In this document: positions 18,026-27,748 of the stretch, piece by piece | Numbering within the stretch: position 1 is the stretch's first letter | How the letters are laid out: every line of letters starts with the position of its first letter | From: Oceaniovalibus sp. ACAM 378 | GTDB taxonomy: Bacteria > Pseudomonadota > Alphaproteobacteria > Rhodobacterales > Rhodobacteraceae | DNA: 64,000 nt | Assembly: GCF_008085915.1 (NCBI RefSeq) | Contig: NZ_VSJK01000005.1 | Coordinates: forward strand, 248,001 to 312,000 | Direction of reading: 5' to 3' | The notes under the pieces: generated by a model | The model's database searches: none | Told to the model about the DNA's origin: nothing | The model's input: the letters and a program-made list of their open reading frames with translations, nothing else | Program-made: the position numbers and the translations under genes

Positions 18026-18056
18026 GTGATGGTTTCCTTAAGGGTCCGGTCCGGCG

Positions 18057-19091
18057 TCAGGCAGGAGTGGCGGCAAAAGTCTGGCGACGCGCAACGTCGT
18101 CGTTCAGGTGGCAGGCGGAATAACGACCCGGCGCGACTTCCTTGAGCACAGGCACTTCAACCCGGCAGCGGTCATGGGCATGTGGGCAGCGCGGATGGAA
18201 ATGGCAACCGGGCGGAGGCCGCAGAGGCGACGCGATCTCACCCTTGATCGCCGAATAAATTTTCTTGCCCGTCTCGAAAGTCGGGATCTCGTCCACCAGT
18301 GCGGTTGTATAGGGATGGTTTGGCCGGGCCAGCAGATCTTCGGCCTCGCCCAGTTCGACCAGACGACCCAGATACATCACTGCGATGCGGTCCGAGATAT
18401 GCTCGACCACGCCCAGGTCATGGCTGATGAAAAGATAGGTCAGGTCGAAATCCTGCCGCAGCCGAATGAAGAGGTTAAGGACCTGTGCCTGAATCGACAC
18501 GTCGAGCGATGCGACGGATTCGTCACAGACAAGAAAGTCCGGCTTGACCGCAAGCGCGCGCGCAATGCCAATCCGGGCCCGCTGCCCGCCCGAGAACTGA
18601 TGCGGATAGCGCTTGATCGTGGACGGGTCGAGCCCGACCTGCTCGAGGATATCCTCGACATAAGCGGCAATTTCCGCCTTGGGCACGATGCCGTGAACGC
18701 GCGGAGCCTCGCCGATGATATCGCGGACGCGCAGCCGCGGGTTAAGCGATGACATCGGATCCTGAAACACCATCTGGATACGCAGGGCCGCCTCGCGGGC
18801 CTTGTCTCCCTTCAGCCCCGCAACATCGTGCCCGCGGTAAAGGATGCGCCCGTCGCTTGGGTTCAGAAGACCCGCCACCATCCGGCCCAGCGTCGATTTT
18901 CCGCAGCCGGATTCTCCGACAAGGCCCAGAACCTCTCCGGGTTGGATGACGAGTTGAACGCTATCGACCGCATGAACCGTCTGCGGCTCGACCTTCGCGC
19001 CAAGCTTGCGCGCGGTCAATTCGGCGATGTCCAGATCCTTGACGAAACGCCGCGAGACGTTTTCGATTTCGATGATCGGCGGGATGGTCAC
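18057..19091 (-). CDS. Dipeptide/oligopeptide ABC transporter ATP-binding protein (DppF/OppF-like)
   Basis: A 344-residue ABC ATPase. Walker A is [14 protein letters not shown], the signature is [15 protein letters not shown], Walker B is [13 protein letters not shown], and the C-terminal oligopeptide-specific extension contains [14 protein letters not shown], which can bind a cluster or metal. It should energise import together with the second ATPase. Its start overlaps the stop of the preceding ATPase gene by four bases. Confidence 0.9.
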   Translation of the reverse strand: MTIPPIIEIENVSRRFVKDLDIAELTARKLGAKVEPQTVHAVDSVQLVIQPGEVLGLVGESGCGKSTLGRMVAGLLNPSDGRILYRGHDVAGLKGDKAREAALRIQMVFQDPMSSLNPRLRVRDIIGEAPRVHGIVPKAEIAAYVEDILEQVGLDPSTIKRYPHQFSGGQRARIGIARALAVKPDFLVCDESVASLDVSIQAQVLNLFIRLRQDFDLTYLFISHDLGVVEHISDRIAVMYLGRLVELGEAEDLLARPNHPYTTALVDEIPTFETGKKIYSAIKGEIASPLRPPPGCHFHPRCPHAHDRCRVEVPVLKEVAPGRYSACHLNDDVARRQTFAATPA

Positions 19092-20077
19092 TTGGCGAGC
19101 ACCTCCGGGTAATTTTCAGTATGCGGATGGACGCAGCGCACCCGCCGTCCTTGATCCATAACATCCAATGCCGGTTCGATTTCACAAGCGGCGGTGGCAC
19201 GGGGGCAGCGGGGCCGGAACTTGCACCCCGATGGCAGGCGCAAGAGCGACGGCGTCATTCCCTTGATTTGTGACAGCAGGGCACCGTGTTTCTTGCCCCG
19301 CGGGACACTTTCGATCAGGCCTTTGGTATAGGGATGCATCGGCTGCGCAATGACGTCGCGGGTCGGCCCTTCCTCGATGATCCGGCCCGCATACATCACC
19401 GCCAGATGGTCGGCGAGGCCCGAAACCACGGCGAGATCATGGGTGATCCAGATCAGCGCGGTGCCGGAATTCGCGCACAGGGCCTGCACTTCGGACAGAA
19501 TTTGCGCCTGAATGGTCACATCGAGCGCCGTTGTCGGCTCGTCCGCGATGATCAGATCCGGTTTGTGCAAAAGGGCTATGGCGATCGCAACGCGCTGTCG
19601 CATTCCGCCCGAGAACTGGTGCGGATATGTTTCAAGCCGTTCGTCGGGCGACGAGATACCGACCGAAACGAGCGCTTCGCGCGATCGTCTCAGCGCTTCA
19701 TCGCGTGAGACGTCTTCATGTGCGCGAACCGTTTCGATCATCTGGGTGTCGATCCGCAGAACCGGGTTCAGCGTCATCATCGGATCCTGAAAGATCATCG
19801 CAATCCGCTTGCCGCGCAACGTTCTGAGCAGGCGTTCACCCCCGGCGATCAGATCGGTACCGTCAAACAGCACCTGCCCCGACACGACCCGGCCCGGTGC
19901 ATCGACAAGTCCGAGGATCGAGAACCCCGTCACCGATTTGCCCGATCCGGATTCACCGACAAGCCCAAGGATCTGGCCCCGCTCAAGCGACAAGCTCACG
20001 CCATCGACGGCCTTCGCGATTCCGTCACGGGTAAAGAAATGCGTGTGCAGATCGCGGATTTCCAGAAGTTTGGTCAT
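19088..20077 (-). CDS. Dipeptide/oligopeptide ABC transporter ATP-binding protein (DppD/OppD-like)
   Basis: A 329-residue ABC ATPase with Walker [15 protein letters not shown], signature [15 protein letters not shown], Walker [13 protein letters not shown] and the C-terminal oligo_HPY-type [14 protein letters not shown] segment. It pairs with the next ATPase to power the DppBC-like channel. Starts overlap the permease stop by four bases. Confidence 0.9.
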   Translation of the reverse strand: MTKLLEIRDLHTHFFTRDGIAKAVDGVSLSLERGQILGLVGESGSGKSVTGFSILGLVDAPGRVVSGQVLFDGTDLIAGGERLLRTLRGKRIAMIFQDPMMTLNPVLRIDTQMIETVRAHEDVSRDEALRRSREALVSVGISSPDERLETYPHQFSGGMRQRVAIAIALLHKPDLIIADEPTTALDVTIQAQILSEVQALCANSGTALIWITHDLAVVSGLADHLAVMYAGRIIEEGPTRDVIAQPMHPYTKGLIESVPRGKKHGALLSQIKGMTPSLLRLPSGCKFRPRCPRATAACEIEPALDVMDQGRRVRCVHPHTENYPEVLAK

Positions 20078-21018
20078 TTTTGCAGCCGTGGATTGAGAAC
20101 ATCGCGCAGCCGGTCGCCGACGAGATTGATGGCAATGATGGTGAGCACCAGCGCGACGCCCGGAAACATGCTGATCCAGTATCGCCCTGACAACAGATAA
20201 TCGTAGCCATTGGCGATCAACAGACCCAGCGACGGCTCGGTAATCGGCACGCCCACGCCCAGAAACGACAGCGTTGCCTCAAGTGCGATGGCCTGTGCGA
20301 TCTGCACGGTGGCGACCACGATCAGCGGCGGCACGCAATTGGGCAGAAGGTGCCGGAACATGATCCGCCGGTTGGTCAGCGCAAGACATTTCGCGGCATC
20401 GATATAATCCTTGCGCCGCTCGACAATGGCCGAGCTTCGCACAGTGCGGGCGTAATAGGCCCATTGCACGATCACCAGCGCCAGAATTACCTTTTCGACC
20501 CCTCGCCCCAGCAGGGCCAGCAAGATCAACGCGATAAGGATCGCCGGAAATGAAAGTTGGAGGTCAACCACCCGCATGATGAGCGAGTCGAGTCTTCCGC
20601 CGAAATAGGCGGCGGTGACGCCGACGATGGTGCCGATGGTAATCGCGAGCCCCAGGGACACCGAGGCGACGAGCAAACTGACCCGAAGTCCATACATGAT
20701 CGCCGAGATCATGTCGCGCCCCTGCTGGTCGGTGCCCAGCCAATAGACCTGACCGCTAAAGCTCGTCCCACCCGGCGGCAATCCTCCATCCATGATGTCG
20801 AGTTGCGCCAGATCATACGGGTTCTGCGGTGCCAGCCACGGGGCCGCGATCGCGACGAAAGCGATGGCGATGAAAAGGACAAGGCCGAACACCGCCACCG
20901 GATCCTCAACAAATTGCTTGACCACACGCATGACGGGGCTGTCGATGCGGACCGGGTCAGAGGCTTCGGGTGTCTGCGGTTCGGGCGTCTGTGGTTCGGG
21001 GGTTGTCGTGCTTGTCAT
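20074..21018 (-). CDS. Dipeptide ABC transporter permease (DppC-like)
   Basis: A 314-residue inner-membrane permease. It has a proline-rich N-terminus (TPEPQTPEPQTPEA, a small repeat), a first helix followed by YWLGTDQQGRDMISAIMYG (the DppC hallmark), and the permease EAA loop near EATLSFLGVGVPITEPSLG. I chose the ATG at 21018 because its ATGA overlaps the DppB stop; a longer frame upstream lies inside dppB. Confidence 0.9.
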   Translation of the reverse strand: MTSTTTPEPQTPEPQTPEASDPVRIDSPVMRVVKQFVEDPVAVFGLVLFIAIAFVAIAAPWLAPQNPYDLAQLDIMDGGLPPGGTSFSGQVYWLGTDQQGRDMISAIMYGLRVSLLVASVSLGLAITIGTIVGVTAAYFGGRLDSLIMRVVDLQLSFPAILIALILLALLGRGVEKVILALVIVQWAYYARTVRSSAIVERRKDYIDAAKCLALTNRRIMFRHLLPNCVPPLIVVATVQIAQAIALEATLSFLGVGVPITEPSLGLLIANGYDYLLSGRYWISMFPGVALVLTIIAINLVGDRLRDVLNPRLQK

Positions 21019-21992
21019 CCCTTCATCTCCGATAGGCGGATCCGTGGATCGAGAAAGGAATAGATCACGTCGACCATGAAATTGATCATGACGATGATCA
21101 GGACGGTCAGCATCAGATAGGCGACGATCACCGGGCGATCGAGAAGATTGATCGAATCTATCAGGAGTTTGCCCATGCCCGGCCACGCGAATACCGTTTC
21201 AGTCACGATCGCGAAGGCCAGCATCGAACCCAGTTCCAGCCCGATGATGGTGACGACCGGGATCATGATGTTCTTGAGAATATGCACCAGCACGACCCGG
21301 CGACCCGACAGGCCTTTGGCGCGGGCGAATTTGACGTAATCCTGCAAACAAACCTCGCGGGTGTTGGCCCGGGTCAACCGAATGAGGAGCGACATCTTGA
21401 ACAGCGCCAGATTGATGGCGGGCAGGATCAGATGCGACAGCCCGTCCAGGGTCAAAAAGCTGACCTGCATGCCAAGAAACTCGGTGGTCTGGCCACGTCC
21501 ACCGGCGGGCAGCCAGCCGAGCAAGACAGCGAAGACAAGGATCAAAAGCATACCTTGCCAGAAATTAGGCAGCGAAAAGCCCAGTATCGAGCCGGCCATG
21601 ATCGTGCGCCCGGCGATGCTCTCGGGGCGCATCCCGGCCCAGACACCCAAGGGCACGCCGATGCCCACCGACAGGAACAGCGCGACCATCGCAAGCTCAA
21701 ACGTCGCGGGCAACCGTTCGAGGATGATATCCAAAGCGGGTCGTCCGTAGACAAAGGATGTCCCCAGATCGCCCTGAAACGCGTTGATGACGAAAATGCC
21801 GAATTGCTGCCAGAGCGGCTTGTCCAGACCCAGCCGCGCGGTCGCCGCGGCAATATCGGCCTGCGACGCCTCGGGGCTGATCAGCACATCGACCGGATTG
21901 CCGATCGCATAGACCCCCATGAACACGAGGACCGCCATGGCAACGACTGCCAGAAGACTTTGTCCGAAACGGCGGACGAGATAGACGATCAT
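21015..21992 (-). CDS. Dipeptide ABC transporter permease (DppB-like)
   Basis: A 325-residue six-helix permease starting MIVYLVRRFGQSLLAVVAM, with the typical PVDVLISPEAS loop and EAA-region ETVFAWPGMGKLLIDSI. Together with DppC it forms the channel. It is separated from the solute-binding protein gene by 99 bases containing a strong hairpin and a GA-repeat tract. Confidence 0.9.
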   Translation of the reverse strand: MIVYLVRRFGQSLLAVVAMAVLVFMGVYAIGNPVDVLISPEASQADIAAATARLGLDKPLWQQFGIFVINAFQGDLGTSFVYGRPALDIILERLPATFELAMVALFLSVGIGVPLGVWAGMRPESIAGRTIMAGSILGFSLPNFWQGMLLILVFAVLLGWLPAGGRGQTTEFLGMQVSFLTLDGLSHLILPAINLALFKMSLLIRLTRANTREVCLQDYVKFARAKGLSGRRVVLVHILKNIMIPVVTIIGLELGSMLAFAIVTETVFAWPGMGKLLIDSINLLDRPVIVAYLMLTVLIIVMINFMVDVIYSFLDPRIRLSEMKG

Positions 21993-22018
21993 TTCGGTCT
22001 CCTTGGGCAGCCGGTCGA

Positions 22019-22042
22019 TGGAGAGAGAGAGAGAGACAAAGA
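22019..22042. repeat. GA dinucleotide tract
   Basis: A run of alternating G and A (gagagagagagagagaga, then caaagagagaaa) just upstream of the dppB-like start. On the coding strand it reads as a CT tract following the hairpin. Slippage here could vary the spacing between hairpin and gene. Confidence 0.6.
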
Positions 22043-22054
22043 GAGAAAAGGGTA

Positions 22055-22081
22055 CAGACGCCGGTATGTTACCGACGTCTG
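22055..22081 (-). terminator. Intra-operon hairpin downstream of the solute-binding protein gene
   Basis: On the minus strand CAGACGTCGGTA-ACA-TACCGGCGTCTG forms a 12-base-pair stem (one G-U) with a three-base loop, followed by TACCCTTTTCTCTC and a long CT tract. It sits between the binding-protein stop and the dppB-like start. It fits a partial terminator or 3'-end stabiliser that gives excess binding protein over membrane subunits, a common arrangement in such operons. Confidence 0.7.
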
Positions 22082-22091
22082 CACCCTGCCC

Positions 22092-23693
22092 TTAGTTTGC
22101 CGGTTTGACCTCGGAAGCCATCGTGTACTGATCCACACGCGGTTCGTAATCCAGCCCGGACTTCATCGCCCATACGGTCTGTTCAAAGTGCAGCGGGATG
22201 ATGCCGTAATCGTCCAGCACCATGGTTCCTGCCTCTTGCAACAGACGGTCACGCTCGGTGTCGTCGATGGTCGACATCGCCTGCAACAGCACTTTGTCCA
22301 TTTCAGGGTTGGCGTAGCGGCCGGCATTGGTCGGCCCCATCCCGGTCTGCGCGTCGAAGGTCGCGACCAACGACTTCAGCGGTGACGACATCTCGCCCGA
22401 GGCCGCACCCCAGCCCGCCATGTAGATCGGGAATTCCAGCGCGTTGCGGCGCGAGAAGAACTGACTTGCAGTGCTGGCGTCGACATTGATCTGGATACCG
22501 ATCCGCGCCAACATCTGAGCCACGGCCTGTGCGACCTGCTCGTCGTTGATGTAACGGTCGTTGGGTGTGCCCAGGGTCATGGTGAACCCATTGGGATAGC
22601 CCGCCTCAGTCAGCAGTTCTTTTGCGGCATCAGGATCATAGCTGTCCACCGGACGACCAGACGATCCGAACATCGGCGGCGGCAGCAATTCACCAGCGGG
22701 TTGCGCATAGCCGCCCATGATCCGCTCGGCAATGGCGTCGCGATTGATCGCAAGTGAGATCGCCTTCCTGACGCGGACATCCATCATCGGGTTCTTGCCA
22801 TCGGTCCCTTCGATGCTTGGCGCGCCCTCTTCCTGACGCAGGGCCAGATAGATGATGCGGTTAGAGAGCGCATCGACGATCTTGAAATCCGCAGCCTCCA
22901 AGCGGGCAATGTCCTGAATCGGCGGAGATTCAATCATGTCCACGTCACCGGCGAGCAATGCCGCGACACGCGGACCGTCGCTGGTGATCGGACGCATGAC
23001 GACCCGTTCCCAATCGGGGGTGCCGCCCCAGTAATCGTCAAAGCGTGTCAGCACCAATTCAGAGCCGCGCGTATAAGTGTCGAGCTTATAGGGGCCGGTC
23101 CCAACCGCGATGGCCGGGTCATTGAAGGCCGGTGCTTGCGGAATGTCGCCCATGCCCTCGCAGGCGCCCTGTGGCCCAAACACGACCTCGTCCTCGGCTC
23201 CCAGGGAATCGGCGGAAACGATTGCGATGCTCCAGATCTCGGCCGGGAAAAGCGGGTTGGTATTCTCGGTCTTGAAGATGACGGTGTGATCATCCTCAGC
23301 CGTGATATCAGTGACGGTCGCAGTATAGATCGTGAACGGCGACGGCGAATTCTCGACGTGCGGCACCCGGCAGAACGAATAGATCACATCGCGCGCCGTA
23401 AAATCGGTGCCGTCGTGAAATTTCACACCTTCGCGCAGTTTGAAACGCCAAGTGGTGTCGTCCACTGCTTCCCATTCGGACGCCAGACCCGGGCCGACTT
23501 TCTGCACCGCATCCTGCGTGGTCAGGGTCTCGAAAATATTCTTGTGAACCTGAATATTCGTCGAAAGCTGATGGAATTGCGGGTCCATTGATGTCGCTTC
23601 GGATTTCAGCCCCAGCGCAAGATCCTGCGCGAACGCTGGCATTGCACCCGCCGCGAGCAGACCTGCCAAGAGAGATAGCTTTACTGTCTTCAC
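22092..23693 (-). CDS. Family 5 extracellular solute-binding protein (dipeptide/opine type)
   Basis: A 533-residue periplasmic binding protein. Signal peptide residues 1-22 (AGAMPAFAQD), then LALGLKSEATSMDPQFHQLS, GPGLASEWEAVDDTTWRFKL and REGVKFHDGTDFTARDV, the standard SBP_bac_5 sequence. Length fits the DppA/OppA family. It is the first and probably most expressed gene of the importer operon, divergent from the LysR regulator. The linked amidohydrolase and deacylase suggest an N-acylated amino acid or peptide-like ligand. Confidence 0.9.
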   Translation of the reverse strand: MKTVKLSLLAGLLAAGAMPAFAQDLALGLKSEATSMDPQFHQLSTNIQVHKNIFETLTTQDAVQKVGPGLASEWEAVDDTTWRFKLREGVKFHDGTDFTARDVIYSFCRVPHVENSPSPFTIYTATVTDITAEDDHTVIFKTENTNPLFPAEIWSIAIVSADSLGAEDEVVFGPQGACEGMGDIPQAPAFNDPAIAVGTGPYKLDTYTRGSELVLTRFDDYWGGTPDWERVVMRPITSDGPRVAALLAGDVDMIESPPIQDIARLEAADFKIVDALSNRIIYLALRQEEGAPSIEGTDGKNPMMDVRVRKAISLAINRDAIAERIMGGYAQPAGELLPPPMFGSSGRPVDSYDPDAAKELLTEAGYPNGFTMTLGTPNDRYINDEQVAQAVAQMLARIGIQINVDASTASQFFSRRNALEFPIYMAGWGAASGEMSSPLKSLVATFDAQTGMGPTNAGRYANPEMDKVLLQAMSTIDDTERDRLLQEAGTMVLDDYGIIPLHFEQTVWAMKSGLDYEPRVDQYTMASEVKPAN

Positions 23694-23834
23694 ATTCCGT
23701 CCTTCCCGTTGATTACATACGTATCTCGCCTCGCCTCCAAGCTTTGCGTTGGGGCAAGATCTGTTCTTGCAATGATCGTATTATGCATTATTCAAATGTC
23801 AAACATAAAACACTATGCGTTTAGGGAATAGTAA
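23694..23834. promoter_or_regulatory. Divergent promoter region, importer operon / LysR regulator
   Basis: A 141-base region between divergent genes, with AT-rich sequence at 23770-23835 containing attatgcattattcaaat (an interrupted dyad centred on atgcat) followed by caaacataaaac. LysR-type proteins usually bind such dyads between their own gene and the target operon, so this is the expected operator; the exact site is inferred. Confidence 0.5.
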
Positions 23835-24776
23835 ATGAACCGCGTCGAGAACGAGGAAGACGGTCGCTCCGGTATCACCCTGCGGGAACTTGAGGTGTTG
23901 CAGGCGCTTGTGCGGGCCGGAACTGCCATGAATGCTGCGCGCGAGCTTGGCATTTCGCAATCCACGGTCAGCCGCCGCCTTGCCCAGTTGGAAAGCCGGT
24001 TGAACTCACAGCTTTTCGTGCGCTCTGGCGGTCGTCTCGTCCCGACGGTTGAGGCGCTTTCGATCAACGAACAACTGGAACCCGTCTTTGCGACGCTTGC
24101 GCGGATTTCCAGTCGCATGGAGCGGTCCGACGATCTCCATTCCGGCACCCTGACCATCGCCGCCCCGCCGACGATCGCGCATCGCTTCCTTCCAAGCCGA
24201 ATTGCCGAGTTCAAGACGCGAAATCCCGATCTGCACATCGTTTTCGACGTCATCGCCAATGATGCGCTGGTGACAGGCACCGCCGAGGGTCGCTTTGACG
24301 TTGCGCTGTCCGACTCGACTCCCTCGCATGACGGCATTCAGACAAAGCCGCTGATCTCGACACAGGCGATCTGTTTGTTGCCGAGCACCCACCGCCTGAC
24401 ACAGCGCGATGTGATCCGTCCCGAGGATCTGGATGGCGAGCCTTTTGTTGCCTTGTCCCGGCGTCATTCAAGCCGCGGTGCTATTGAACGCGTTCTCGAG
24501 CGTGCGGGCGTGACGCCACGGATCACAATCGAGGCGTCGACCAACGTGTCGGCCGCGGATTTTGTCCGTGGCGGTCTGGGCATCGCATTGGTGAACCCGT
24601 TTCCGATCATCCACCAGATCGGGCCCGACGTTGCCGTGCGCCCTTTCATGCCCGCGATCGCCTATAATACCAACTTTCTGCTGGCATCAGGCCGTGCGCC
24701 TTCGGCAGCGACACTGGCCTTCATCGAGGCTACGCGGGCCAGCCTCGACCGTTCTGCATACCCTGTAATGACCTGA
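23835..24776 (+). CDS. LysR-family transcriptional regulator
   Basis: A 313-residue regulator. The winged HTH covers residues about 15-70 with LRELEVLQALVRAGTAMNAA and LGISQSTVSRRLAQLESRL, followed by a LysR substrate-binding domain (GTLTIAAPPTIAHRFLPSRI). It is divergent from the ABC importer operon and 22 bases upstream of the ArgE-like gene, so by standard logic it controls both in response to the imported substrate. Confidence 0.9.
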   Translation: MNRVENEEDGRSGITLRELEVLQALVRAGTAMNAARELGISQSTVSRRLAQLESRLNSQLFVRSGGRLVPTVEALSINEQLEPVFATLARISSRMERSDDLHSGTLTIAAPPTIAHRFLPSRIAEFKTRNPDLHIVFDVIANDALVTGTAEGRFDVALSDSTPSHDGIQTKPLISTQAICLLPSTHRLTQRDVIRPEDLDGEPFVALSRRHSSRGAIERVLERAGVTPRITIEASTNVSAADFVRGGLGIALVNPFPIIHQIGPDVAVRPFMPAIAYNTNFLLASGRAPSAATLAFIEATRASLDRSAYPVMT

Positions 24777-24798
24777 ATCCACACGAAAGGATCATCGT

Positions 24799-25962
24799 AT
24801 GACCCATCTCTCCAGCCGCGACATCCTTGCGCAACTGGTCGCGTTTGATACGACCAGCCGAAACTCGAACCTGCCTTTGATCGAATATGTCGAGACCTAT
24901 CTCGCCGGCTATGGTGTGCAAAGCCGCCGTGTGTATGACGCGGACGGACAGAAGGCCAATCTCTGGGCCACGATCGGCCCTGCGGACGTGCCGGGGGTTA
25001 TCCTGTCGGGGCATACCGACACCGTTCCCGTCGACGGTCAGGACTGGGCCAGCGACCCCTTCACCCTCGATGCCCGCGACGGGCGGCTCTATGGACGTGG
25101 GGCCTGCGACATGAAGGGTTTCTTAGCCTGCGTCCTTGCTGCGGTGCCCGATCTTGTCAAACGCCCGCTTACCCGTCCTGTCCATCTGGCCTTTTCGTAT
25201 GACGAAGAGGTGGGCTGTGTCGGCGTCATCGGCCTTCTTGAGGCGTTGCAAGCCGAACCGCTGCGGCCCGCGTTCTGTATCGTGGGCGAGCCGACGCTGA
25301 TGACGGTGACCACTGGCCACAAGGCCAAACGATCCATGCAGGTTACGGTGCGTGGGCGCAGCTGTCATTCCTCCTTGGCGCCGCAAGGCGTCAACGCCGT
25401 GAATTACGCCGCGCGGATGATCGTGCGCATCGAAGAAATCGCAAAGCGCCTTGCGCAAACCGGTGGCCGCGATCCTGCCTACGACGTTCCCTATAGCACG
25501 GCCCATACCGGCATTGTTTCCGGCGGAACCGCCCTCAATATCGTGCCCGACCATTGCACATTCACCTGCGAGTTCCGCGTCTTGCCCTTCGAGGATGCCG
25601 ATGCGCTGGTGACCGAAATCCGAGCTTATGCAAAGGACGAGCTGGAACCCGAAATGCAGCGCATCGCACCCGAAGCCGGGATCGAGATTGACCTTTACGC
25701 ACAATTTCCGGGTCTCGACACCGATCCGACGGCTGAAATCGTGCCACTGGCAAAACGGTTTGCCGGCAGCAATGCTCAGGGCAAGGTCGCCTTTGGAACA
25801 GAAGGCGGTCGCTTTCACGAAATGCTGGGCGTCCCGACGGTTATTTGCGGCCCCGGTTCCATCGTGCAGGCGCATAAGCCCGATGAATATATCGAGGCCA
25901 CTCAACTCGATGCGTGCGACACGTTCCTGTCCCGGCTGGCGGATTGGGCGACGCAGGACTGA
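24799..25962 (+). CDS. argE: Acetylornithine deacetylase-like M20 deacylase (ArgE family)
   Basis: A 387-residue M20A metallohydrolase. Motifs: SGHTDTVPVDGQDW (metal His and Asp), LYGRGACDMKGFLA (bridging Asp), DEEVGCVG (catalytic Glu pair) and a C-terminal PDEYIEATQLDAC. This matches bacterial ArgE, which hydrolyses N-acetylornithine to ornithine and acetate, or a paralogue acting on other N-acyl amino acids. It has the ribosome-binding site AAAGGA and follows lysR closely. Its location with the importer and AbgB-like gene suggests catabolism of an N-acyl amino acid rather than arginine biosynthesis; the symbol denotes family only. Confidence 0.8.
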   Translation: MTHLSSRDILAQLVAFDTTSRNSNLPLIEYVETYLAGYGVQSRRVYDADGQKANLWATIGPADVPGVILSGHTDTVPVDGQDWASDPFTLDARDGRLYGRGACDMKGFLACVLAAVPDLVKRPLTRPVHLAFSYDEEVGCVGVIGLLEALQAEPLRPAFCIVGEPTLMTVTTGHKAKRSMQVTVRGRSCHSSLAPQGVNAVNYAARMIVRIEEIAKRLAQTGGRDPAYDVPYSTAHTGIVSGGTALNIVPDHCTFTCEFRVLPFEDADALVTEIRAYAKDELEPEMQRIAPEAGIEIDLYAQFPGLDTDPTAEIVPLAKRFAGSNAQGKVAFGTEGGRFHEMLGVPTVICGPGSIVQAHKPDEYIEATQLDACDTFLSRLADWATQD

Positions 25963-26204
25963 GGTCGGTATCGTATGCGTGCCGTTGGTTTTGGCATTTC
26001 GACGGGCGGCATGAAGCGCAGCACCGCCTGATCTGGTGGTCGGGGCAACACGCGCTGGCGTATTGCTGTCCCGTCCAAATTCGGCGGCCCGGCTGCTGGG
26101 CAGGCTGCGAGGTGAAGCTGACCTTCATCCTGTCGGCCACAGCTCAGCCGGTTTGTCCTGCCCCGTCCGTCGTTACGAAGCCCGAAGCTCAGTCAAATCT
26201 GTTT

Positions 26205-27494
26205 CTAAGCGCCCGTGACGCGCCAGATAATGTCGCCCACGTCATCCGCCATCAACAGGGATTTCTCGTCTGCCCCAATCGCCACGCCGACAGGGCGTCC
26301 ATAGGCGATCTTTTCGTCTTCGGACAGAAAACCACTGAGAATGTCACGCGGCGGGCCGCTTGGCGCACCGTTTTCGAAGGGCACGAAGATCAGTTTGTAA
26401 CCGCTCAGCTTTGAACGATTCCATGAGCCATGCTGTCCAATCACCATGCCATCACCGAACCCCGGTAAAGTTCCTGCGGGCATCCAGCAAAGCCCAAGCG
26501 ACGCCGTGTGCCCGCCCAGTGCATAATCCGGCGTGATCGCGCGTGCGACCAGTGCGGCGTCTTGCGGAACCCTGTCATCCACAGTGTCGCCCCAATAGGA
26601 ATATGGCCAACCGTAAAAGCCGCCGTCCTGCACAGAAGTCAGGTAATCCGGAGGCGTCTCATCGCCCAGACCATCACGTTCGTTCACGACGGTCCAAAGC
26701 GCGCCGGTTGTTGTCTCCCATGCCATGCCAACAGCATTCCGCAGGCCAGACGCAAAGATCCGCGCCTCGCCGGTCTCGACATCTAGTTCCCAAATCGCCG
26801 CACGTCCCTGTTCCACGTCCATGCCCTGATCCGCGATATTCGTCAGAGACCCGACGCCAGCATAGATTTTGGTACCGTCAGGCGAAACGATCAGGCTGCG
26901 TGTCCAGTGACCATGCGGTTTGAAATCCACAAGCTTTTGCCCGCTCCCCACCAATGACGTGGCATCCGTGACATAGTCAAAAGCAACGATTCCATCGGTA
27001 TTTCCGAGATAAAACTTGGTTCCGATCAACGCCATGCCAAACGGCTGGTTCTGGTTCTCGACAAAGACCTCGCGTATTTCGGCCACCCCGTCGCCATCTG
27101 CGTCTCGCCAAAGTGAAACGCGGTTGGCGCTGTCTCCGATTGCCCTGGCCCGTCGCATCGTCGCCTGAGTCGCGTGGTCCATCAGCGTTTTCGGCGGTCC
27201 TGCCTGCTCTTTCGACTCCGCCACCAAGACATCACCGTTGGGCAGAACCTCGATCCAGCGTGGATGCTCCAGTCCGGATGCAAATGCGTTGACCTTGAGA
27301 CCGGGTGCGCAGGTCGGCAGACGGCCGTCCTTCCACCCTTCGGCGACCGGCATCTTCAGAGTCATAATGCCTTGTTTCTTCGCCTCGGGGATCTGTGGGC
27401 TTGCGCCCATGGCCTGATGCGCAGGCGCCCCTATCCGGCGCACGAAAGCCAATGCGCCGCCCACCATTGCAGTCGCCGTTGCGATAAATTCCAT
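26205..27494 (-). CDS. PQQ-dependent sugar (sorbosone-type) dehydrogenase
   Basis: A 429-residue beta-propeller protein with an N-terminal membrane anchor (residues 1-20), then GLEHPRWIEVLPNGDVLVAE, GHWTRSLIVSPDGTKIYAGV and DGGFYGWPYSYWGDTVDDR, the signatures of GSDH/L-sorbosone-type PQQ-binding dehydrogenases. It would oxidise an aldose or sorbosone in the periplasm and pass electrons to the respiratory chain. No PQQ-synthesis gene or cytochrome partner is nearby, and the gene is isolated by 240- and 255-base gaps. Confidence 0.8.
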   Translation of the reverse strand: MEFIATATAMVGGALAFVRRIGAPAHQAMGASPQIPEAKKQGIMTLKMPVAEGWKDGRLPTCAPGLKVNAFASGLEHPRWIEVLPNGDVLVAESKEQAGPPKTLMDHATQATMRRARAIGDSANRVSLWRDADGDGVAEIREVFVENQNQPFGMALIGTKFYLGNTDGIVAFDYVTDATSLVGSGQKLVDFKPHGHWTRSLIVSPDGTKIYAGVGSLTNIADQGMDVEQGRAAIWELDVETGEARIFASGLRNAVGMAWETTTGALWTVVNERDGLGDETPPDYLTSVQDGGFYGWPYSYWGDTVDDRVPQDAALVARAITPDYALGGHTASLGLCWMPAGTLPGFGDGMVIGQHGSWNRSKLSGYKLIFVPFENGAPSGPPRDILSGFLSEDEKIAYGRPVGVAIGADEKSLLMADDVGDIIWRVTGA

Positions 27495-27748
27495 GTCTGG
27501 CCTCCAGGCTGATCAGTCGCCATGGTAGCGAGAAACTGCGCCGCGCAACAACAGCTTTTCCCCGGCACCCACGGCCTGCCCCGAGCGGCCACCGGCAATT
27601 CTGATGCTGCACTGCAACTTTCGCACTTTTGCCGACCATCAATCGCCCGGCATGATCGATCTATGAAAAGCGGCTGTGAGGACCTGACGGGCGTTGTGAT
27701 CGCCCGCGGTCCGTTCTTTGCAAAGGTCGAACACAGGCTATCGTCGCA

